Under the pieces are notes generated by a model. That model ran no database searches. It was not told where the DNA came from and was given only the letters and a program-made list of their open reading frames with translations. Below, in pieces: positions 22,631 to 28,075 of a stretch of DNA of 28,075 nt (its first letter is position 1; the number at the start of each line of letters is the position of its first letter). Made by a program: the position numbers and the translations under genes. Source of the DNA: an uncultured Porphyromonadaceae bacterium (GTDB lineage: Bacteria; Bacteroidota; Bacteroidia; Bacteroidales; Muribaculaceae); NCBI GenBank assembly GCA_902491625.1, contig CABUIO010000027.1, positions 1-28,075 on the forward strand. Reading direction: 5' to 3'.

Positions 22631-23389
22631 TCAGAGCTTGCACTTGGCGGCGATGAAGCCACGGTTCATGCGGCCGATGTTGTAGAGCTTGATCTGTTTG
22701 GGGCATTCGGCCGAGCATGCGCCGGTGTTGGTGCAGTTGCCGAAGCCGAGCTCGTCCATCTTGGCGACCATGGCGCGGACGCGACGGTCAGCCTCTACCT
22801 GACCCTGCGGAAGGAGCGCGAACTGGCTCACCTTGGCGCTGACGAAGAGCATCGCGGAGCCGTTCTTGCAGGCTGCCACGCAGGCGCCGCAGCCGATGCA
22901 GGTGGCGGAGTCCATGGCCTCGTCGGCAGCTTCCTTGCTGATAGGAATTGCGTTGGCATCCTGAGCGCCGCCGCAGTTGAAAGATACGTAGCCGCCGGCC
23001 TGCTGAATCTTGTCGAAGGCGTTGCGGTCGACCATGAGGTCCTTGATCACCGGGAAGGCGGCGGAACGCCAAGGCTCGACGGTGATTGTCTCGCCGTCGG
23101 CGAAGCGGCGCATGTAGAGCTGGCAGGTGGTGGCTCCCGTCGCGGGTCCGTGGGGATGGCCGTTGATGTAGAGCGAGCACATGCCGCAGATGCCCTCGCG
23201 GCAGTCGTGGTCGAATACGATCGGTTCCTGACCCTCCTCGATGAGGCGCTCGTTGAGGATGTCGAGTGTCTCCAGGAATGAGGTGTCAGGTGTGGTCTCG
23301 ACATCTCTATATGTCACGAAACCACCTTTTGCCTTGGGGTCTGCCTGGCGCCAGACCTTCAGGTTTACTTTCATTATATTTTCTTCCAT
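22631..23389 (-). CDS. sdhB: succinate dehydrogenase/fumarate reductase iron-sulfur subunit
   Basis: This 252-aa subunit carries electrons between the flavoprotein and the membrane quinone site. The [2Fe-2S] cluster Cys are C63, C68, C71 and C89 (DCREGICGMC...C). The C-terminal ferredoxin-like domain has CIGCGACVAAC (C164, C167, C170, C174) and CTNTGACSAECP (C219, C225, C229) for the [4Fe-4S] and [3Fe-4S] clusters. A second in-frame Met at residue 6 (MKVNLKVW) is an alternative start. It is the third gene of sdhCAB, 23 bp after sdhA. In anaerobic Bacteroidales the complex mostly reduces fumarate, so frdB is an equally fair name. Confidence 0.97.
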   Translation of the reverse strand: MEENIMKVNLKVWRQADPKAKGGFVTYRDVETTPDTSFLETLDILNERLIEEGQEPIVFDHDCREGICGMCSLYINGHPHGPATGATTCQLYMRRFADGETITVEPWRSAAFPVIKDLMVDRNAFDKIQQAGGYVSFNCGGAQDANAIPISKEAADEAMDSATCIGCGACVAACKNGSAMLFVSAKVSQFALLPQGQVEADRRVRAMVAKMDELGFGNCTNTGACSAECPKQIKLYNIGRMNRGFIAAKCKL

Positions 23390-23412
23390 TTCTTAATCGG
23401 TCTTTGAGAGGT

Positions 23413-25437
23413 TTATGACTTATAGTTTCGTGTCTGCACCTTGATGGCCTCGTAGTGGAGCGGCTCCTTGATAAGCTCGGGCGCCTCGGTGTCCTTGCCT
23501 TCGTATTTCCAGCAGCCCACGTAGAAGTAGTTGGCGTCGTCGCGTTTTGCCTCGCCTTCCTCGGTCTGGTATTCCTCGCGGAAGTGGCCGCCGCAGCTCT
23601 CGTTGCGGTTCAGCGCGTCGTAGGCCACGAGCTCGCCCATGGTGATGAAGTCGCGCAGGCGGAATGCCTTGTCAAGCTCGACGTTCATGCCCTTCTGTGT
23701 GCCGGGGATGTAGAGGTCTTTCTCGAAAGTCTGACGAAGCTCCTTGAGCATCACGAGAGCCTTTTCGAGACCTTCCTTGTTGCGTGCCATGCCGACATAT
23801 TCCCACATGATGTGGCCAAGCTCCTTGTGGATGCTGTCCACGGAGCGCTTGCCCTTGATGTTCATGAGTTTGTCCATGGCTTCGCGGCACTTCTTCTCGG
23901 CGGCGTCGAATTCGGGAGTGTCGGTGCTGAAGCGGGGCACGGTGATCTGGTCGCTCAGGTAGTTCTGGATGGTGTAGGGGAGCACGAAGTAGCCGTCGGC
24001 CAGACCCTGCATCAGTGCGGAGGCGCCGAGGCGGTTGGCGCCGTGGTCGGAGAAGTTGCACTCGCCGATGGCGAACAGGCCCTTGATGGAGGTCTGCAGC
24101 TCGTAGTCCACCCAGATGCCGCCCATGGTGTAGTGGATGGCGGGGAAGATCATCATCGGGTTGTAGTATTTTACGCCGTTGATCTCGCAGGCGAGCTCGC
24201 CGGGATTGACGTCAGTGATCTCCTCATACATGTCGAAGAGGTTGCCGTAGCGCTGGCGCACTGTGTCGATGCCGAGACGGTTGATTGCTTCGGAGAAGTC
24301 GAGGAACACGGCGAGGCCGGTGTTGTTGACGCCGAAGCCGTGGTCGCAGCGCTCCTTGGCGGCACGCGATGCCACGTCGCGGGGCACGAGGTTACCGAAC
24401 GCCGGATAGCGACGCTCCAGATAGTAGTCGCGGTTCTCCTCGGGGATGTCGCTGCCCTTGATCTGGCCTTTCTGAAGCTTCTTGGCGTCCTCGATGTTCT
24501 TGGGCACCCAGATGCGGCCGTCGTTGCGAAGCGACTCCGACATGAGGGTAAGCTTTGACTGCTTGTCGCCGTGCACGGGGATGCAGGTCGGGTGGATCTG
24601 CACGTAGGCCGGATTGGCGAAGTATGCTCCCTTGCGGTAGCAGGCCATCGCGGCGGAGCAGTTGCAGCCCATGGCGTTGGTGGAGAGGAAGTAGGCGTTG
24701 CCGTAGCCGCCGGTGGCGATAACCACTGCGTGGGCGGCGAAACGCTCGAACTCGCCGGTCACGAGGTTCTTGGCGATGATGCCGCGTGCGCGCTCGACGC
24801 CGTCAGCGTCCTTGATGAGCACGACGTCGTGCATCTCGTAGCGGTTGAAGCTCTTCACCTTGCCGAGCTGGATCTGGCGGTTGAGGCTCGAATAGGCTCC
24901 GAGGAGGAGCTGCTGGCCGGTCTGGCCCTTGGCGTAGAATGTACGGCTCACCTGAGCGCCGCCAAAGGAGCGGTTGGCGAGCAGACCGCCGTATTCACGT
25001 GCGAAAGGCACGCCCTGGGCCACGCACTGGTCGATGATGTTGTTGGACACCTCGGCCAGACGATAGACGTTGGCCTCGCGGGCGCGGTAGTCGCCGCCCT
25101 TCACGGTGTCGTAGAACAGACGGTAGACGCTGTCGCCGTCGTTCTGATAGTTCTTCGCTGCGTTGATACCGCCCTGTGCGGCGATGGAGTGGGCGCGGCG
25201 CGGACTGTCCTGAATGCAGAAGTTAAGCACGTTGAAGCCCATCTCGGCCAGCGACGAGGCTGCCGAAGCGCCGGCGAGGCCGGTACCTACGACTATGATG
25301 TCAAGGCGGCGCTTGTTGGCCGGATTCACCAGCTTCTGGTGCGCCTTGTAGTTGGTCCATTTCTCAGCGACAGGACCCTCGGGGATCTTGCTGTCCGCCG
25401 GATTCATAACTTTTACGTTTTCCATTTGATTTGCCAT
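23413..25437 (-). CDS. sdhA: succinate dehydrogenase/fumarate reductase flavoprotein subunit
   Basis: The 674-aa catalytic subunit interconverts succinate and fumarate. The FAD-binding Rossmann motif is IIVVGTGLAGASAASSL (47-63). The covalent-FAD histidine is H83 in RAHSIAAQGGINAAK. The capping-domain and active-site stretches HYTMGGIWVDYE and DHGANRLGASALMQGL are present, with the C-terminal helical domain (ESCGGHFREEYQTEEGE). Length and motifs match the FrdA/SdhA type of Bacteroidetes (about 650-670 aa). It lies 12 bp after sdhC and 23 bp before sdhB. Confidence 0.98.
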   Translation of the reverse strand: MANQMENVKVMNPADSKIPEGPVAEKWTNYKAHQKLVNPANKRRLDIIVVGTGLAGASAASSLAEMGFNVLNFCIQDSPRRAHSIAAQGGINAAKNYQNDGDSVYRLFYDTVKGGDYRAREANVYRLAEVSNNIIDQCVAQGVPFAREYGGLLANRSFGGAQVSRTFYAKGQTGQQLLLGAYSSLNRQIQLGKVKSFNRYEMHDVVLIKDADGVERARGIIAKNLVTGEFERFAAHAVVIATGGYGNAYFLSTNAMGCNCSAAMACYRKGAYFANPAYVQIHPTCIPVHGDKQSKLTLMSESLRNDGRIWVPKNIEDAKKLQKGQIKGSDIPEENRDYYLERRYPAFGNLVPRDVASRAAKERCDHGFGVNNTGLAVFLDFSEAINRLGIDTVRQRYGNLFDMYEEITDVNPGELACEINGVKYYNPMMIFPAIHYTMGGIWVDYELQTSIKGLFAIGECNFSDHGANRLGASALMQGLADGYFVLPYTIQNYLSDQITVPRFSTDTPEFDAAEKKCREAMDKLMNIKGKRSVDSIHKELGHIMWEYVGMARNKEGLEKALVMLKELRQTFEKDLYIPGTQKGMNVELDKAFRLRDFITMGELVAYDALNRNESCGGHFREEYQTEEGEAKRDDANYFYVGCWKYEGKDTEAPELIKEPLHYEAIKVQTRNYKS

Positions 25438-25449
25438 ATCGCTTTGAGA

Positions 25450-26604
25450 TTACTGTTTTTCAGTTTCGATTACTGCGGTCTCTTCCACGGCCTCGACCGT
25501 AGGATCGGTGTCCACGGTCACTACTGCCGTACCCTCAGCCACTTCTGCTGCGCCTTCGGTCACTTCAGCCGCGCCCTTGGCGTTGGGGCATGTTGCCTCG
25601 TCGCCGGTGCAGTTGGCTTTGTCGCCTGTGCATGTGGTCTTGGTGGCGGTGCAGGTGGCGTTCTCGGTGCAGATGCCGCCATTGAGGATATTGTTGAGGT
25701 GGATCTGTGCGGCCTCAAGCTTCTTGATGAAGAGCTCGGCCTGCGGAGTGCGCTCCTCGGCCTTGGCCTCGGGATCGGAAACGGCGCCAAGCTCGGCGTT
25801 GACGTTGGTGACAAGCTGGTCGAACGACAGCTCGCTGTTGAACATGTCCTTCTGGTCATACTCGGCATACTCGTTGAGCTCGCCGCCGATCATCTCGGCA
25901 TACTGGGCGCGGAGTGCCTCGTTGTTGTAGTAGTAGCCGTCCATGGCGCGATAGGTGAAGACGCCTGCCTCGGCGATGAAGAGGATGCAGACGATGGAAG
26001 CCCACCACCAGCCGATGCATTTCAGACGCGGAATCCAGCGTGTGCTGTCCCAGCCCACAGACTGGAACATCGACCAGAATCCGTGGGTCAGATGGAACCA
26101 CAGGGCGATGAAGGCGACGACATAGACGCATACTGTCCATACCTGCTCGAAGGCCATCGAGAGGAAGAGTGTGCCGGCGGCTGCCGGGAAGGGACCCTCC
26201 TCGCCGCATACCTCGGCGAGCTGCATCTTGGCCCAGAACTGCCACATGTGGATGCCGATGAAGGCCAGAATCACGATGCCCAGCACGAGCATGTTCTTCG
26301 ACGACCATTCAACGCTCTTGGGACGCGAAGTCAGCGCATAACGGTTGTTGCCGCGTGCCCGACGGTTCTGTATCGTCAGCCATACGGCGTAGATGATGTG
26401 GATGACGATCAGTGCCGCAAGGCCGGCTGATGCTACCAAGGCATACCAGTTGGCACCCAGAAACTCACACACGAGGTTGTAAGCCGTGGGCCACAGTATG
26501 GCAACACTGTTCATCACGCAGTGAAAAGTAACGAATAGGACGAGCGCGGCGCCGGTAAGCGCCATCACAAACTTACGTCCTACTGATGAGCTTGTTAACC
26601 ACAT
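25450..26604 (-). CDS. sdhC: succinate dehydrogenase/fumarate reductase cytochrome b subunit with Cys-rich tail
   Basis: Five transmembrane helices (about 10-34, 52-77, 104-125, 150-172, 198-217) form the dihaem b558-type anchor. Haem-ligand candidate histidines are H28, H69, H119 and H171/H174. The core resembles single-subunit anchors of Wolinella and Bacteroides, usually about 220-260 aa, but this protein is 384 aa. After TM5 it continues with an acidic helical stretch (about 230-308) and a tail with C312, C318, C325, C332 and C339. The last four cysteines are seven residues apart, within T/G/D-rich repeats, followed by low-complexity AAEVTEGAAEV. By topology the tail should face the periplasm. 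The Cys repeat is unexplained. Confidence 0.93.
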   Translation of the reverse strand: MWLTSSSVGRKFVMALTGAALVLFVTFHCVMNSVAILWPTAYNLVCEFLGANWYALVASAGLAALIVIHIIYAVWLTIQNRRARGNNRYALTSRPKSVEWSSKNMLVLGIVILAFIGIHMWQFWAKMQLAEVCGEEGPFPAAAGTLFLSMAFEQVWTVCVYVVAFIALWFHLTHGFWSMFQSVGWDSTRWIPRLKCIGWWWASIVCILFIAEAGVFTYRAMDGYYYNNEALRAQYAEMIGGELNEYAEYDQKDMFNSELSFDQLVTNVNAELGAVSDPEAKAEERTPQAELFIKKLEAAQIHLNNILNGGICTENATCTATKTTCTGDKANCTGDEATCPNAKGAAEVTEGAAEVAEGTAVVTVDTDPTVEAVEETAVIETEKQ

Positions 26605-26723
26605 AGAATTACGGTTTTTTGATTGTTGATATTAAATTGTTTTCTGTTATGTCTATGTTCGCTTAAGTGTCTGTCCCAAGCTGCCTCCGGAGGACATTTC
26701 CGGACGCGCTCGGTCATGGTCTG

Positions 26724-26755
26724 CGAAATTAACCATTTTTAGCAATACCCACAAA
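26724..26755 (-). promoter_or_regulatory. Bacteroidetes-type promoter for sdhCAB
   Basis: On the minus strand TTTG (26752-26755), a 20-base spacer and TAATTTCG (26724-26731; one mismatch to TAnnTTTG) lie upstream of sdhC. The leader to the ATG at 26604 would be about 110 nt. Confidence 0.7.
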
Positions 26756-26793
26756 CAATTACTGAAAAATTTCCGTTTTCGCCCTCCCGCAGG

Positions 26794-26876
26794 CCTGAAA
26801 GCCGGTAAAGTCGTTAAGGTCTTTAAGGTCGTTAAGGACTTTAAGGACCTTAAGGTCGTTGGCTCTCGGCTTCAGG
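26794..26876. repeat. 9-bp TTAAGG repeat array enclosed by an inverted repeat
   Basis: Five 9-bp units run from 26811 to 26855 (TCGTTAAGG, TCTTTAAGG, TCGTTAAGG, ACTTTAAGG, ACCTTAAGG) and a partial unit follows. CCTGAAAGCCG (26794-26804) and CGGCTTCAGG (26867-26876) flank the array and pair with one bulged base. Confidence 0.8.
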
Positions 26877-26880
26877 GCAT

Positions 26881-26911
26881 AAAAAAATTGATTGTCATCG
26901 CGACAACCAAT
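26881..26911 (-). terminator. intrinsic terminator of candidate small RNA
   Basis: A 10-bp stem (26887-26896 with 26902-26911, one wobble) with a 5-nt loop is followed on the minus strand by seven U. No protein gene on the minus strand lies upstream within the window, so it should end a short RNA. Confidence 0.75.
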
Positions 26912-26949
26912 CCATTGTGTTAACCTTAAAATCTAATACCATGAAAAAC
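26881..26949 (-). ncRNA. candidate short non-coding RNA, about 65-70 nt
   Basis: A minus-strand -7 element TACTTTTG (26956-26963) stands about 7 bases before a presumed start at 26949, and a strong terminator ends the unit. The transcript would read GAGTTTTTCATGGTATTAG..., then a TTTTAAGGTTAAC stretch, then the terminator hairpin. No ORF of note is inside. It could be a free small RNA or a leader that is usually terminated before sdhC. No known RNA family is assigned. Confidence 0.5.
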
Positions 26950-26955
26950 TCGATG

Positions 26956-26963
26956 CAAAAGTA
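26956..26963 (-). promoter_or_regulatory. -7 element for the candidate small RNA
   Basis: TACTTTTG matches TAnnTTTG on the minus strand. The region 20 bases upstream has no clear TTTG, so strength is uncertain. Confidence 0.5.
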
Positions 26964-27192
26964 CAAACATTTTCTTAAACACTGTTGTAAAACATAAAAA
27001 TTTTCGCCGAATTTAACTTAATTTAACTTTAGTATTTTAAACTAATATAAAATTAATCTAAATTAACTTTCTTGGAGCTACTGGAAGATTGTGGCAGCCA
27101 TGGTCTCCGGATCGCTGAAGCTTTGAGTACGGATGATGTCATATTACAGTTGTTATTTGTGGCATCTTACTTATCTACTTCACTTTCTTGGA

Positions 27193-27224
27193 TTGCGGTA
27201 AATTTTTTGAACCATTATGATTTG
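27193..27224 (+). promoter_or_regulatory. possible promoter of the lipoprotein gene
   Basis: TTG (27193-27195), a 20-base spacer and TATGATTTG (27216-27224) resemble the Bacteroidetes promoter, with one extra base in the -7 element. It lies about 45 bp before the ATG at 27267. Confidence 0.4.
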
Positions 27225-27266
27225 AGTTTCGTTGACAATATGATGTTTAACTTAAAAATTTTTAAT

Positions 27267-28063
27267 ATGAAAAAATCATTCTTATTATTGCTGTTGTCTT
27301 CTGTTTTGTCGGATGTAGTAGAAATGATGACGTTGAGGTACAAGATTTATATAATGGTGTAGCGGAAGCGCCGGTTGCTGAGGTCGATTCTGTCGAGCTG
27401 ATATATAATATTTCAATGCTTTGTATTCAAAAAGAAGTAAGTGATATAGTGAAGGATATCGAGTCAGAAACCGGCTGTAAGTATGGGTTTAAGGAAAAGA
27501 CTTTGCATAATTTGCTTCTTTTCATGAAGACTCTTCCGGAAAGTTATATAGAAGAAAAGCATATGGCAACACGTGGAAGGTTGGATCAAAAAGAAGCTTC
27601 TTTCAATCGAAAATATTTGGATTTTGTTGAAGCAACTTCTCAGGAGGATGCAGATTATTTGGATGTATTTTTAGATGACTATGTTGAATATGGAGGAAAT
27701 TCTATAGAATACGTTACTTCTGCTGCTTCTTCTCATCCAAAGATAAAGTATCTTATAGCCTATGAAGCAGCAATGATTGATGATCATGTTTTTAACAGAG
27801 AAAATGGTGATGGTCGTGTTTTAGTAACAGGAGATGTCTGTGCTGACAGATTTTGGCAACAAGTTAAAGATGAAATTCCTCATATTATTATTGAAGAAAT
27901 AGGGGGGACATTACTCATGACGTTTCCACCAATAGGAGAGCCGGTTGATAAAGTTCTCAAATTTATCGATTCCGCAAAATTGTGGAAAATGATATACGAT
28001 TACAATATGTGTAGGTTAACTATAGTACTCCCCGTTTTTCGACAGGGGTTTAAACTTAAATAA
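27267..28063 (+). pseudogene. lipoprotein gene with a one-base shift in an A6 tract
   Basis: The ATG at 27267 is followed by six A (27270-27275) and then reads only 31 codons in its own frame. The neighbouring frame, from about 27275 to the TAA at 28061-28063, encodes a good lipoprotein signal (IILIIAVVFCFVGC, lipobox Cys at 27314) and about 250 further residues. Seven A instead of six would give one continuous protein of about 265 aa starting MKKIILIIAVVFCFVGCSRNDD. The body is acidic and soluble and shows no family I recognise. A shorter in-frame start exists at 27416 but lacks the signal. The cause may be mutation, phase variation, RNA-polymerase slippage or a sequencing error. Confidence 0.75.
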
Positions 28064-28075
28064 ATTTCAGAACAA

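Larger units (their letters stand above)
26605..27266. other. 660-bp intergenic region with promoter, repeats and candidate small RNA
   Basis: From left to right it holds the sdhC leader and promoter, a hairpin containing a 9-bp repeat array, a candidate minus-strand small RNA with terminator and promoter, and about 270 bp of AT-rich DNA. I see no convincing gene in the AT-rich part. Confidence 0.7.

Noticed and set aside
24571..26430. Very long plus-strand open frame (over 600 codons) across sdhA and sdhC
   Set aside because: It is antisense to two certain genes, is a Val/Gly/Ala/His-rich complement of their codons, and has no domain. GC-rich third positions keep it open.
26941..26997. 18-codon plus-strand ORF (MKNSMQKYKHFLKHCCKT)
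   Set aside because: It overlaps the minus-strand promoter of the candidate small RNA and is too short to support. Possible leader peptide, but nothing shows it.
27072..27266. Upstream part of the 96-codon frame leading into the lipoprotein start
   Set aside because: It only extends the short frame that starts at the lipoprotein ATG. It shows no signal peptide or domain, and a possible promoter lies inside it.
1..28075. CRISPR array or insertion sequence
   Set aside because: No regularly spaced identical repeats with unique spacers and no transposase gene were seen.

Overview
The window looks like a chromosome segment of a GC-rich gut member of the order Bacteroidales, plausibly Muribaculaceae. 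Three things point there: the Bacteroidetes-type promoters (TTTG, about 20 bases, TAnnTTTG) that recur before the tRNA, lysS, sdh, sel1 and capsid genes; the three-gene succinate dehydrogenase/fumarate reductase operon with a single five-helix SdhC; and the DUF4254 plus family-9 glycosyltransferase pair. Family assignments rest on motifs read by eye; no database search was possible.

Layout. 1-340: an AT-rich small unknown gene. 488-660: tRNA-Leu(CAG) with its promoter and terminator. 751-855: a G-rich 40-bp tandem repeat. 885-9991: a minus-strand housekeeping block read as lysS, gpsA, pgi, a SIMPL-domain membrane protein, mgtE, recA, a short-chain dehydrogenase and a eukaryote-like steroid 5-alpha-reductase. 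10165-11360: gapA with terminator and promoter. 11527-13652: a plus-strand operon of mscL, a DUF4254 gene and a glycosyltransferase.

13661-21074: a minus-strand virion cassette with its own host-type promoter. Its order of transcription is small acidic protein, major capsid protein, putative adaptor, portal, a 696-aa beta-rich protein and terminase large subunit. No integrase, replication, lysis, protease or long-tail gene is visible, and the cassette ends 8 bp from the glycosyltransferase stop. It is either a stripped prophage or a retained minimal short-tailed capsid and packaging module. This is the best candidate for an unusual system here.

21398-22020: a secreted Sel1-repeat protein. 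22021-22630: a non-coding region with a long inverted repeat and a perfect 20-bp palindrome, bracketed by 14-bp direct repeats. 22631-26755: the sdhCAB operon, whose SdhC carries a long tail with regularly spaced cysteines. 26794-26963: a 9-bp repeat array inside a hairpin, then a candidate small RNA. 27000-28075: AT-rich DNA with a lipoprotein gene whose start and body are out of frame by one base at an A6 tract.

The lysS-to-mgtE genes serve core metabolism (tRNA charging, glycerol phosphate for lipids, glycolysis, magnesium). GapA and SDH/FRD complete central carbon and respiratory functions. The accessory interest lies in the steroid-reductase pair, the capsid cassette, the repeat elements and the frameshifted lipoprotein.
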